Translations under genes and position numbers: made by a program | In this document: positions 1 to 8,502 of the stretch, one piece after another | How the letters are laid out: each line of letters starts with the position of its first letter | How positions within the stretch are numbered: position 1 is the stretch's first letter | The notes under the pieces: generated by a model | Seen by the model: only the letters and a program-made list of their open reading frames with translations | Told to the model about the DNA's origin: nothing | Database searches by the model: none | Assembly: GCA_003022905.1 (NCBI GenBank) | Contig: PXSE01000095.1 | Span: forward strand, 1-8,879 | DNA length: 8,879 bases | Source: Halobacteriales archaeon QS_9_68_42 | GTDB taxonomy: Archaea > Halobacteriota > Halobacteria > Halobacteriales > Haloarculaceae | Direction of reading: 5' to 3'

Positions 1-731
1 TCGCCGTTCTCCAGCAGGTAGATGCGGTCGGCGTGTTCGAGGGCGAAGGTGACGTTCTGCTCGGTCAGGAGCACCGTGACCCCCCGCTCGATGATGGGGT
101 CCAGCGCCTCCGCGATGTCCTGCAGGATGACCGGCGCCAGCCCCAGCGTCGGCTCGTCGAGGACCAGCAGGTCCGGGTCGCCCATCAGCGCCCGGCCGAT
201 GGCGAGCATCTGTTGTTCGCCGCCGGACATCGAGCGGGCGTTCTGGTCGCGGCGCTCGTCCAGCCGCGGGAACAGGTCGTAGACGAACTCCTTCCGCTCG
301 TCGATGACCTCGTCGTCCTTCAGGTAGCCGCCCAACTCGAGGTTCTCCTCGACGTTCATGTAGCCGAAGAGGTCCCGCTCCTCGGTGCAGTGAATCATCC
401 CCTGGTCGACGAGTTCGGTCTGGCCGACCGAGGCGACCTCCTGGTCACGGTAGCGGACGCTCCCGTCGTAGCCCAGGAAGCCGGAGGCGGTGTTGCAGAA
501 GGTGGTCTTGCCGGCGCCGTTCGGGCCGATGAGCGAGACGATCTCGCCCTCCGTGACGGTCATGTCGATGCCGCGGAGCGCGGTGACCTTCCCGTAGGAG
601 ACCTGGAGGTTCTCCGACTCCAGGACCACCTCGTCGCTCTCGGCCGTCTCGCTCCCGGACTCGAAATTGAACCCCGCCTCTGCGTCGGCGTCGGCGTCCG
701 TGTCGGTGTCGGCGTCGGTTTCCGTGCTCAT
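1..731 (-). CDS. livF: LivF-type ABC transporter ATP-binding protein (partial, C-terminus outside window)
   Basis: This is the second ATPase of a branched-chain amino-acid-type (HAAT) importer, acting on the cytoplasmic face with LivG. 243 residues are visible. They show Walker A GPNGAGKTT (about 69-77), the signature MSGGEQQ (168-174), Walker B LLVLDEPTLGLAP (188-200) and the TEQN motif (223-226) that replaces the usual H-loop His in LivF proteins. The last visible residues, LLENG, match the region about 35-40 residues before the family's C-terminus, so only a short tail is missing. The start ATG at 731 overlaps the livG stop (ATGA) and has a strong Shine-Dalgarno sequence. An acidic N-terminal extension of about 35 residues, made largely of Asp-Ala/Asp-Thr repeats, precedes the ABC domain. 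Substrate cannot be read from the sequence; branched-chain amino acids are the default for the family. Confidence 0.93.
   Translation of the reverse strand, partial: MSTETDADTDTDADADAEAGFNFESGSETAESDEVVLESENLQVSYGKVTALRGIDMTVTEGEIVSLIGPNGAGKTTFCNTASGFLGYDGSVRYRDQEVASVGQTELVDQGMIHCTEERDLFGYMNVEENLELGGYLKDDEVIDERKEFVYDLFPRLDERRDQNARSMSGGEQQMLAIGRALMGDPDLLVLDEPTLGLAPVILQDIAEALDPIIERGVTVLLTEQNVTFALEHADRIYLLENG
682..719. repeat. Hexamer-like GTCGGC/GTCGGT repeat in the 5' end of livF
   Basis: Short tandem units of GTCGGC, GTCGGT and GTCCGT type encode the Asp-Thr/Asp-Ala run at residues about 5-17 of LivF. The repeat lies in coding DNA upstream of the ABC domain. It may vary in unit number by replication slippage without breaking the frame, because its units are multiples of three. 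Confidence 0.6.
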
Positions 732-1519
732 ATTTCGTCACCTCCGAGGTACGCCTCCTGCACCTCGGGGTCGTTCTTGATCTCGTCCGGCGACCCCTGT
801 GCGATCTTCGAGCCGAACTGGATGACGAACGCGCGGTCGATGAGGTTCAGCAGCCCGCGCATGTTGTGGTCGACGACGATGAGCGTCATGCCGTGCTGGC
901 GCAGCGACTCCATGACCTCGGTCAGCTCCTGGACCTCGTCGGCCGCGAGGCCGGCGAACGGCTCGTCGACCAGCATCACGTCCGGCTGGGTGGCGATGGC
1001 CCGGCCCAGCTCCAGCTTCAGCATGCCGGCGTGCGGCAGTTCCGAGGGTGTCTGGTCCATCACGCCGCCCAGGCCGACCCGGCGACAGATCTCCCGGGCC
1101 AGCCGCTCGGTCTCGCCGCCCAGCCCCGAGAGCGTGAACAGCTCGTCCGGGACGAGCGCCAGTTCGATGTTCTTGACCACGGCCCGGTCTTCCAGCGGCG
1201 CGAACTCCTGGAACGTCCGCGACATCCCCTTTTTGACCATGTCGTAGGCGGAGATGCCGGTCACGTTCTCGCCCTTGAAGTAGACAGTGCCGCCGGTCGG
1301 CGCGTAGGTTCCGGTGACGCAGTTGAACGTCGTCGACTTGCCGGCGCCGTTCGGGCCGATGAAGCCCAGTATCTCCTGTTCTTTGACCGCAAACGAGAGG
1401 TCGTCGACGGCGACCAGTCCGCCGAACTCCTTGCGGAGGTCCTTTGCGACGAGGATGCCGTCGCCGGGGCCATACGTCTGCTCTTCGAAGTCGGCCGGTC
1501 GTTCGGTTTCTGAGCTCAT
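728..1519 (-). CDS. livG: LivG-type ABC transporter ATP-binding protein
   Basis: This is the first ATPase of the HAAT importer, 263 residues, near the family's usual length (about 250-260). A short hydrophilic N-terminus of about 20 residues precedes the ABC domain. Visible motifs are Walker A GPNGAGKST (55-63), the Q-loop in RTFQ (Q104), Walker B VMLVDEP (171-177, catalytic Glu176) and the H-loop VVDHN (His218). The ABC signature region reads LPHAGMLKLELGRA (151-164), which departs from LSGGQ; LivG proteins often vary here. The ATG at 1519 overlaps the livM stop as ATGA, and the 3' end overlaps livF the same way. It is part of the minus-strand operon with livM and the solute-binding/LivH fusion gene. 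Assignment to LivG rather than LivF rests on the gene order, the YDMVKKGMSRTFQ region and the terminal EAYLGG. Confidence 0.94.
   Translation of the reverse strand: MSSETERPADFEEQTYGPGDGILVAKDLRKEFGGLVAVDDLSFAVKEQEILGFIGPNGAGKSTTFNCVTGTYAPTGGTVYFKGENVTGISAYDMVKKGMSRTFQEFAPLEDRAVVKNIELALVPDELFTLSGLGGETERLAREICRRVGLGGVMDQTPSELPHAGMLKLELGRAIATQPDVMLVDEPFAGLAADEVQELTEVMESLRQHGMTLIVVDHNMRGLLNLIDRAFVIQFGSKIAQGSPDEIKNDPEVQEAYLGGDEI
738..745 (-). promoter_or_regulatory. Shine-Dalgarno site of livF, embedded in the livG 3' end
   Basis: On the minus strand the sequence reads GGAGGTGA, 6 nt before the livF ATG at 731. It is part of the codons for the last residues of LivG (LGGDEI). With the ATGA stop/start overlap this supports translational coupling of livG and livF. 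It also decides the livF start. Confidence 0.75.
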
Positions 1520-2784
1520 TGGGTATCACGTTCCAGCACGTTCTCGATCTCCTCGCGGTAGCTCGAGATGGTGCTCTTGGCGGCCGAGATGCCGCCGCTG
1601 TCGGGTGGCGCCTCCCCGCGACGCCGGGCCAGGTACCTCCGACCCGTCTTTATCACCTTCGGGACGACGCCCTCCGGCATGAACACCAGCACCAGGATGC
1701 CGAGCGCGAACGTCGGGAGTGGGGCGGTGTCGGCGATGGTGATGCCGATGATGGGGACGGTGACGTTGAGCGAGGTGACCACCGTCTCGGTGATTCCCAG
1801 AAGGAGGGCGCCGACGAGGGCGCCGACGATGGTGCCCATCCCGCCGAGGATGGCGACGATGATGACCTCGATGCTCTTGTCGATTCGACCGGGGCCGAAG
1901 ACGCTGTTGGCGTCGGGGTAGCCGACGCCGGTGTGCATCCACATCGCGGCGGCGAAGCCGCCGACGGCCGCCGAGAGGACGAACGCGAATATCTTGAACT
2001 TCGCCGGGTTCAGCCCGACCGACCGGACCGCATTCTCGTCCTCGCGGATGCCGGTGAGCACGCCGCCGGCCGACGAGCGGGTCACCGCATAGCAGACCCC
2101 GAGGACGATGAGCAGCGCGAGAAAGCTGATGTAGTACGACGCGACGAGCTGCTCCCAGCGGGCGCCGACCTGGACGACGCTCTTTGTGCCCCTACTGACG
2201 AACACGGCCGGCCGGTTGCTGAACGCGGACACGCCGAGCTCCTCCGGGGCCAGATACGGCATCCCGTCGGAGAAGATCTGGAACGTCTGGTACAGCAACA
2301 GCGGCGCGATGAGCGTCACGAGCGAGAGGTACGGCCCCTCCAGCCGGAGCGCGGGCACGCCGATGAGCAGGCCGCCGAGCGCGGCGAGAAGCGTCCCGCC
2401 GAGGATGCCTACCAGGATGACCGCCGCAACCGTCCCGGACCCGAGGGCCGCGACCTGCGGGCCGAACAGGTCGAACAGATGCTGGTTGGTGATGACGACG
2501 CTCCCGTAGGCGCCCAGCGCGAAGAAGAACGCATGACCGAAGCTGAGCTGCCCGGTGTAGCCGGAGACGACGTCCCAGCTGATGGCGAACATCATCACGT
2601 ACAGCACGGGGGTGAAGTTCCCGAGTTCGGACGGCGTCAGGACGGTCGGTACCAGCGCCAGGCCGACCATCCCAAGGACCCCGAGCTTCTGTCGCAGCGC
2701 CAGGTCCCGGAGCATCAGTTTGTCGACGACCGCCTGCTTGCGGCGCTCATCGATGTCGCCCTCGAACGGGGTTTCGGTCGCCAT
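1516..2784 (-). CDS. livM: LivM-type ABC transporter permease
   Basis: This is an integral-membrane subunit of the HAAT importer, forming the channel with LivH. It is 422 residues, longer than a typical LivM (about 300-360) because of a hydrophilic N-terminus of about 33 residues and a C-terminal tail after residue 375. Family hallmarks are SGYTGQLSFGHAFFFALGAYG (about 74-94, given here only to mark the motif ends SGY and AYG), the cytoplasmic coupling loop REDENAVRSVGLNPAKFK (247-264) that contacts the ATPases, and AILGGMGTIVGALVGA (311-326). Eight or more hydrophobic segments can be counted. The start ATG at 2784 overlaps the upstream stop by one base (TAATG), with a G-rich stretch upstream that could bind the ribosome. 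No lesion is seen. Confidence 0.93.
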   Translation of the reverse strand: MATETPFEGDIDERRKQAVVDKLMLRDLALRQKLGVLGMVGLALVPTVLTPSELGNFTPVLYVMMFAISWDVVSGYTGQLSFGHAFFFALGAYGSVVITNQHLFDLFGPQVAALGSGTVAAVILVGILGGTLLAALGGLLIGVPALRLEGPYLSLVTLIAPLLLYQTFQIFSDGMPYLAPEELGVSAFSNRPAVFVSRGTKSVVQVGARWEQLVASYYISFLALLIVLGVCYAVTRSSAGGVLTGIREDENAVRSVGLNPAKFKIFAFVLSAAVGGFAAAMWMHTGVGYPDANSVFGPGRIDKSIEVIIVAILGGMGTIVGALVGALLLGITETVVTSLNVTVPIIGITIADTAPLPTFALGILVLVFMPEGVVPKVIKTGRRYLARRRGEAPPDSGGISAAKSTISSYREEIENVLERDTQ

Positions 2785-5009
2785 TATTCGGCAGCCCCCC
2801 GTCCGAACAGGCCCTCCGGCTTCACGAGCAGGAACACGACCAGGAGCGCGAGCGAGGCGACTCCGGCCAGGTCGCTCCCACCCGGCACGAACCTGACGAC
2901 GAACGTCTCGAAGAACCCGATGATGTAGGCGCCGGCGATGCTCCCCTTGATGGAGCCGAGGCCGCCGAGAATGACGATGGCGAAAGAGAGAATGAGCGGC
3001 GCCGGCGGGAGGATGGACATCAGCCAGCTTCCGCCGTTACGGCTGGCCAGCAGGACGCCCGCGTAGCCCGCGAAGCCGCCCGCGAGCGTCCAGGTGATGA
3101 GGTTGATTTTCTCGGCGTCGATGCCGACGAGGGCCGCGCCCTTGTCGCTCTGGCTGACGGCGACGATGGCGCGGCCGGTCCGGGTGTAGTTGACGAAGTA
3201 CATCAGCAACCCGATGAGTATCAGCGAGGTCACGAAGATGAAGATGTTGTTGAGGTCGTCGTTCGGCATGACCTGCTCGACGTTGAACGTGATCGCGCTG
3301 ACTCTCGGGATGCTGTTCAGCCATATCTGGATGCCGTAGAGGATGAAGAACCCGACGACGAAGGTGAGTATCAGCACCACCACCGGTCTGTCGCGGACGA
3401 ACCTGATGACGCCGACGTACGTGATTGCGGCCAGCAGTGCGCCCGCGCCCGTCCCAACGAGCAGACCGGCCCAGGTCGGGAGGTTGAGGTACCCGCTCGA
3501 CCCCGTCACGAGGAAGGCGGCGAACGCCCCGACGGTGATGAACGCGCCGTGGGCGAAGTTGAGGATGCCGCCCACGCCGAAGATCTTGTTCTGCTCGGGG
3601 TAGAACGAGTGCATCGTCCCGTAGTCGGGCCGCGCCTCGGGGTCGTCCTGCCACTGCTGGAAGACCGGGACGCCCGTCTCCGCAATGGAGGTCCACTGCG
3701 GCTCGTGGGCGTACTTCGAGTCCGCCGAAGTGAACTGGAACTCCTCGAGAATGGTGCTGTCGGTGAAGGTGCCCTCCTCGAGGTACGGTATCATCGTGTC
3801 GGCGTCGGGCACCTCGCCCTCCGTGCCCTCGCCCTCCAGCGTCATGCGGAGCGCCTGCTCGGTCAGGTTGATGGCGTCGTAGGTGATCGCCCCGGAGTAG
3901 ATGGGTGCCTTGCCGAACTCATCCTGGTAGGCCTGAACGAACTCCTGGGTCCGTTGGGTGTTCGTCGTCTGTGGCGTCATGGCGTTCATGGTGAACACGT
4001 ACTCGCAGCTACCGCCGGTCGACTCCCAGTAACCGAAGCTCTGTGCGGGAACGTGGATGCCGCCGAACCCGAAGCCGCGGCGCTGGTTGGCCCACTGCTT
4101 GACGGCCTTGGTCCCGGCGAGCGCGAGGCCGACGAGCGCGAGGTCACAGCTCTCGCTCTCGAGTTCGTTATAAACCGATCGCCACTTGGTGCCGCCGCTG
4201 ACCCGCTTAACGACCGGGACGTCGACGATTTCGCTGAGCCCCTCAACGAGCCGATCGTGGTACGGGGTGAACTCCGCCGGGTTCTCGGTCAGCACTCCGA
4301 CGGTCTCCCAGCCGCGCTCCCCGGCTTTGTTCTCGAGGAACTCGAGCATCGCGTCGGCCAGGTCGAGCAGGTTTATCGGCCCCGCCCGGAAGTGGTACTT
4401 GAAGCGCTCGTACTCGTTCTCGGCGCCGCTGCCGGTGAAGTCAACGCTCTTGGAGGCAAGTTCGCCGGCCCTCGGGTCCGCCGAGGCGGTCGTGATGTGT
4501 ATCTTCTTGGCAGGGGCCATAGCCTGGTTCATCATCCTGACGAGCGCCGAGCCCAGGAAGACGCCCAGAGTCATGTCGCACCCCTCCTGGCGGACGAGTC
4601 TGTTGTACTCCGAGACCGTCTGGTTGGGGTCGGCGTTGCTCTCGCCGAGGGCCACCTCGACTTTCGCCCCGAGCATCCCGCCGCTGTCGTTGTACTGCCC
4701 GGCGGCCAGCTGTGCGGCCTCCCACATCGACTGCCCGAGCGGCAGGTTCATCGGCGCGAGGACGCCGAACTTGACGGTCTCTCCCGAGAGAAGCGCTTCG
4801 CCGTCGCCCTCGTTGGTTTCCTCGAGCCCCTCGTCGCCGCTGCTCTCGTTGCCCGAGCCCCGGAGCCCGCTCCCCGGGTACGGGTTCTGCGGCGACTGAC
4901 AGCCCGCGAGGCCGGCGGCCACCGCGCCACTCCCGCCGTACTTTAGGATGGACCGGCGGCCGACGCGCCCGCCGTCGTCCTGCTGTTCGCCCTCTGGTGC
5001 GTCTGCCAT
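2784..5009 (-). CDS. livK-livH: Fused Tat-lipoprotein solute-binding domain and LivH-type permease (TM1 missing)
   Basis: One frame of 741 residues joins two Liv proteins normally encoded separately. I chose the ATG at 5009 because it begins just before a Tat/lipobox signal (RR at 18-19, hydrophobic stretch, LAGC with Cys37); an upstream in-frame ATG would add 58 residues with no signal character. Residues about 37-475 are a type 1 periplasmic binding fold that captures the solute outside the cell, after a Ser/Gly/Glu-rich linker at about 38-72. From about 476 the protein is LivH: FGVGGILNFAHGAF, the coupling loop around residues 618-640 (DKGAALVGIDAEKINL), the ILGGLGSIKG motif and the terminal KPEGLFG. 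The LivH part has about 266 residues against about 290-300 usual, and the first transmembrane helix is absent. There is no stop, frameshift or start codon at the junction near 3576-3587. It may be a genuine fusion or a deletion or assembly join. Substrate is unknown; branched-chain amino acids are only the family default. Confidence 0.88.
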   Translation of the reverse strand: MADAPEGEQQDDGGRVGRRSILKYGGSGAVAAGLAGCQSPQNPYPGSGLRGSGNESSGDEGLEETNEGDGEALLSGETVKFGVLAPMNLPLGQSMWEAAQLAAGQYNDSGGMLGAKVEVALGESNADPNQTVSEYNRLVRQEGCDMTLGVFLGSALVRMMNQAMAPAKKIHITTASADPRAGELASKSVDFTGSGAENEYERFKYHFRAGPINLLDLADAMLEFLENKAGERGWETVGVLTENPAEFTPYHDRLVEGLSEIVDVPVVKRVSGGTKWRSVYNELESESCDLALVGLALAGTKAVKQWANQRRGFGFGGIHVPAQSFGYWESTGGSCEYVFTMNAMTPQTTNTQRTQEFVQAYQDEFGKAPIYSGAITYDAINLTEQALRMTLEGEGTEGEVPDADTMIPYLEEGTFTDSTILEEFQFTSADSKYAHEPQWTSIAETGVPVFQQWQDDPEARPDYGTMHSFYPEQNKIFGVGGILNFAHGAFITVGAFAAFLVTGSSGYLNLPTWAGLLVGTGAGALLAAITYVGVIRFVRDRPVVVLILTFVVGFFILYGIQIWLNSIPRVSAITFNVEQVMPNDDLNNIFIFVTSLILIGLLMYFVNYTRTGRAIVAVSQSDKGAALVGIDAEKINLITWTLAGGFAGYAGVLLASRNGGSWLMSILPPAPLILSFAIVILGGLGSIKGSIAGAYIIGFFETFVVRFVPGGSDLAGVASLALLVVFLLVKPEGLFGRGAAE

Positions 5010-5065
5010 GTGTGGCCCAAGTACCGAAGTTCGACGGATGGGTGTTTCGCTGGTTTTTTCCGGGG

Positions 5066-5073
5066 TTTTATTA
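5066..5073 (-). promoter_or_regulatory. Putative TATA box of the liv operon
   Basis: The minus strand reads TAATAAAA about 60 nt upstream of the ATG at 5009. Archaeal TATA boxes lie about 26 nt before transcription start, so this predicts a start near 5043 and a leader of roughly 34 nt. It is the only clearly AT-rich stretch close to the gene in an otherwise GC-rich spacer. The call rests on pattern only. Confidence 0.45.
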
Positions 5074-5127
5074 CTGAACCGGCCATTGTTGCTCGGAATC
5101 CGGACGGGGCGGCGATATTTCCGGTCC

Positions 5128-5160
5128 CCGGGCGCGAGCGGGGCCGCCACGGGCGCCCGG
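5128..5160. other. GC-rich inverted repeat in the spacer between two minus-strand transcription units
   Basis: CCGGGCGC (5128-5135) pairs perfectly with GCGCCCGG (5153-5160) across a 17-nt loop. It lies about 80 nt past the stop of the cell-surface gene and upstream of the liv TATA box. It could form an RNA 3' stem or be a binding site, but no U-tract follows on the minus strand, and such repeats arise easily in GC-rich DNA. Confidence 0.3.
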
Positions 5161-5239
5161 TTGACGGTCGGCACTGCGCGCACCGCCCGGTCGCCGGCGG
5201 TCCGGGTCGTTGAGGCGAACGAGAAATCGGGTGGTCGCG

Positions 5240-6424
<1,185 letters not shown>

Positions 6425-6450
6425 AGTTACATATTATCGCGTCCACCGGA

Positions 6451-6488
6451 ATAATAGTTGGTGCAGGGTATGTACAGCGTTTTAAATT
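6451..6488 (-). promoter_or_regulatory. Putative promoter of the cell-surface gene
   Basis: Two AT-rich candidates lie upstream of the ATG at 6424. AATTTAAAAC (minus strand, 6488-6479) would give a leader of about 33 nt. CTATTATT (about 6451-6459) would give an almost leaderless transcript. I cannot choose between them from sequence alone. Confidence 0.4.
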
Positions 6489-6653
6489 GAATCGAGCCCC
6501 GTCCGACCGTGCTCGGCTCTGCCGGCCTTCGACATTGACACCCCCGGGCCAAAGCGGACCGAAGACGGGGTCCACCGGGGTTCGACCCGGCCGAGGCCGT
6601 CGCCGATATCGTGGCTCTCTCGGCCGTTCGGCGTCCGGACACAGTTAGTAACG

Positions 6654-6660
6654 CCTATAC
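6654..6660 (+). promoter_or_regulatory. Putative TATA box of the 264-aa membrane protein gene
   Basis: CCTATAC lies 26-28 nt before the ATG at 6684, which is the spacing expected for a leaderless haloarchaeal transcript. No Shine-Dalgarno sequence precedes the ATG, which agrees with leaderless translation. Confidence 0.5.
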
Positions 6661-6683
6661 GACGGCCTTTCGTTCCCCCGCGT

Positions 6684-7478
6684 ATGCAACGACGCTGGGC
6701 GACGGTCTGCATCGCCTTCTTTCTCGTCATGGCGGCCAGCGCCTATTCGCTGATGGCGCTCGCCGAGCAGCCGACGGTGGACATCGAGGGCGAAACCTAC
6801 GAGAACGGCAGCACCTTCCAGCAGGGCGGCACCACGTACAACGTCTCCGTCGGTGACGGCTCGGGCCAGCTCACCTACAACGAGACGGTCGAGAACGAGG
6901 AGACGTTCGCCAACAACACCGCTATCGACTACCGGAACGGCAGTTACAACGTCTCCATCGAGGCGGGCAACGGCTCCGACTCCTTCACCCTCGAGGAGGA
7001 ACTGGACGTCGAGGCCATCCTCGGGAACGACTCGTCGGTCGAGAACAGCACGTTCACCCGCGACGACGGCATCGAGGCCGTCGTCTACCGTAACGGTACG
7101 ACCCGGCCGCTCGAGGAGTACGTTGACCGCGAGGCCGAGACGTTCTCCGAGGGCGACCAGATGGAGCACGACGGGGAGACGAAGACCGTTGCCAACGTCA
7201 CCTCTGAGCGGGTGCTGGTGACCTGGGAGACCGAGGAGACCCAGTCCATCGGCATCGCGGAGGGCGAGACGTTCACCGTCGACGACACGGAGTACATCGC
7301 CACCTTCCCGGACGACGGCACCGTCGTCATCTCGACGCAACTCGAGGAGTACAACTCCCACGAGGAGAGCGTCGACTACTACCAGGAGCGGACGAGCGGC
7401 CTGCTGTACGTCATCATCTTCAGCCTCGGCTCCAGCTTCCTCCTGGCGGCGCTCGCGTTCCTGCCCCACCGGGGCTGA
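6684..7478 (+). CDS. Sequon-rich membrane protein with repeated extracellular modules, function unknown
   Basis: 264 residues, family not recognised. A hydrophobic helix at about 6-27 and another at about 239-259 frame a very acidic hydrophilic region of about 210 residues, so the central part most likely faces outside with both ends in the cytoplasm. The central region carries 11 N-glycosylation sequons (NGS, NVS, NET, NNT, NDS, NST, NGT, NVT) and no cysteine; the only Cys is in helix 1. It seems to contain five divergent units, each starting ETF/ETY/STF and, in most, running on to a short Tyr/Val-rich strand. The start at 6684 is preferred because helix 1 begins right after it and a TATA box sits 26 nt upstream. 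It is divergent from the cell-surface gene, so the two may share the 259-nt control region. High GC and acidic codon use match its neighbours. Confidence 0.85.
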   Translation: MQRRWATVCIAFFLVMAASAYSLMALAEQPTVDIEGETYENGSTFQQGGTTYNVSVGDGSGQLTYNETVENEETFANNTAIDYRNGSYNVSIEAGNGSDSFTLEEELDVEAILGNDSSVENSTFTRDDGIEAVVYRNGTTRPLEEYVDREAETFSEGDQMEHDGETKTVANVTSERVLVTWETEETQSIGIAEGETFTVDDTEYIATFPDDGTVVISTQLEEYNSHEESVDYYQERTSGLLYVIIFSLGSSFLLAALAFLPHRG

Positions 7479-7551
7479 CTCCGCCTCGCTCGTTCCCGCG
7501 TTCGGCATCCAGCCCGCCGCCACGCGGGCGAGTGCCACGAACGCGGCGCTT

Positions 7552-7563
7552 CGAAGGCTTTAT
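7552..7563 (+). promoter_or_regulatory. Putative BRE/TATA promoter of the L10e gene
   Basis: CGAAGGCTTTAT has a CGAAG BRE-like part followed by a GCTTTAT TATA-like part. Its centre lies about 30 nt before the ATG at 7592, predicting a transcript with at most a few leader bases. The promoter looks intact although the gene is broken. Confidence 0.55.
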
Positions 7564-7591
7564 CCGCGAACTCGACCTGATTCGACGTACT

Positions 7592-8013
7592 ATGAGTGAC
7601 AAGCCTGCTTCCATGTACCGGGCCATCGACAAGCCCTCGTACACCCGACGGGAGTACATCACGGGCATCCCGGGCTCGAAGGTCGCCCAGTACAAGATGG
7701 GCGACATCGACGCCGACCGCGAGGAGTACGACGTCCCAAGATGATCCTCCGGAAGTTCCCCCACCAGGTCATCCGAGAGAACAAGCAGGCGACCGGCGCC
7801 GGCGCCGACCGCGTCTCCGACGGGATGCGACAGGCCTTCGGCAAGATCGTCGGCACCGCCGCCCGAATCCAGCAGGGCGAGCGCCTCTTCACCGTCTGGT
7901 GCAACCCCGAGGACGCCCACATCGCGAAGGACGCCTTCCGCCGCGCCTACAACAAGATTTCGCCGCCCTGTACCGTCAGGGTCGAGCGCGGCGAGAAACT
8001 GCTAGTCGCGTAG
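7592..8013 (+). pseudogene. rpl10e: 50S ribosomal protein L10e, internally deleted and frameshifted
   Basis: L10e (uL16 family, large-subunit protein near the peptidyl-transferase region) is normally about 175 residues in haloarchaea and is present in all of them. Here residues 1-50 ([18 protein letters not shown] to EEYDVPR) end at a TGA at 7742-7744. A second frame begins ATGATCCTCCGG at 7741 and gives 90 residues ([20 protein letters not shown] to ERGEKLLVA) that form the normal C-terminal half. The total is 422 nt against about 530, so roughly 37 central residues, the region that in haloarchaeal L10e contains RHGSLEASRLSANRHL (from memory), are absent, and the frame is lost. The two frames overlap as ATGA, so two polypeptides could in principle be made, but the missing segment is not supplied. 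I chose the ATG at 7592 because it matches the family's [10 protein letters not shown] start. Either an assembly or sequencing error, or a dead copy with an intact copy elsewhere, is likely. Confidence 0.88.
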
Positions 8014-8020
8014 ACGGACT

Positions 8021-8026
8021 CTTTTC
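8021..8026 (+). terminator. Possible U-tract terminator after L10e
   Basis: CTTTTC lies 8-13 nt after the TAG stop at 8011-8013. Short U-tracts without a stem are a common archaeal termination signal, but four T residues is weak. Confidence 0.3.
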
Positions 8027-8069
8027 GCGTCGTGTGTCGACCGCCGGTTACGGAAAGTCAAGGCGAAAG

Positions 8070-8089
8070 CCTCGTGCTTTACCGCGGGG
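8070..8089 (+). repeat. Left-end hairpin of the IS605-like element
   Basis: CCTCGTG (8070-8076) pairs with CGCGGGG (8083-8089) through seven base pairs including two G-U type pairs, around the loop CTTTAC. It shares the CCTCGYGCTTTA core with the right-end hairpin. Confidence 0.65.
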
Positions 8090-8126
8090 ATGAATCCGAC
8101 AGGACATGGACAAAACCACAGGTTGT

Positions 8127-8139
8127 TTCCTGACAGGAA
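8127..8139. repeat. Palindrome TTCCTG-A-CAGGAA inside the element
   Basis: A perfect 6-bp inverted repeat around one central base. It lies just upstream of the AT-rich TATA-like stretch AATTATAC (8147-8154). The spacing suggests an operator or the remains of an IS promoter region, but no gene follows. Confidence 0.4.
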
Positions 8140-8502
8140 CCCCAACAATTATACTCACCGGCAGAGAAACTGAACACTGACATGCGACATGCTGCTGCGG
8201 GGAACCTGCTCATGCTCAAGATGGCTACGAGTGGGTCTACACACGCACACTCACACACCTTCGCAGCCCACCCAGCAGCGGTTGGCATGTCACGACAGCA
8301 CAGTCCACTCGTGGCTGCGACGGACTGTGAGGCCGATGGCCCGGCCTGCTGCTCACTGTGCTGGACGCCCGTGAGTGCCACTCCATCCCGGAGGGCAACA
8401 CCGAGCGGATACGTCGACCCAACCCGCCACACCCTCAAATCGAGGGCCGAAGGTGCATCAGCGAACCCGCAAGTTCACAGCCGGGGGAATCAGGCAGGCG
8501 GA

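Noticed and set aside
33..1247. Long plus-strand open frame of 404 codons opposite livF and livG.
   Set aside because: It is an antisense shadow. The minus strand encodes ABC ATPases with all motifs, and the plus-strand product has no recognisable motif.
1444..2928. Plus-strand open frame of 494 codons opposite livM.
   Set aside because: It mirrors the GC-rich codons of livM, its product is rich in Arg, Asp and His without family features, and it overlaps four real genes.
3549..4946. Plus-strand open frame of 465 codons opposite the solute-binding domain.
   Set aside because: Antisense shadow of a clearly coding minus-strand gene with a Tat signal and binding-protein fold.
6568..6600. GGGGTTCGACCC resembling a tRNA T-arm, a possible tRNA fragment or attachment site.
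   Set aside because: With a standard seven-base T-loop the stem does not pair (G-G opposite), and no anticodon arm, D-arm or matching repeat is visible nearby.
6645..7538. Minus-strand open frame of 297 codons opposite the 264-aa membrane protein.
   Set aside because: The plus-strand frame has a start with a TATA box, two membrane helices and many sequons. The minus-strand product looks like reverse-complement composition only.
7736..7745. Programmed frameshift in L10e.
   Set aside because: A frameshift would not restore the roughly 37 missing central residues, and no slippery sequence is present; an internal deletion explains it better.
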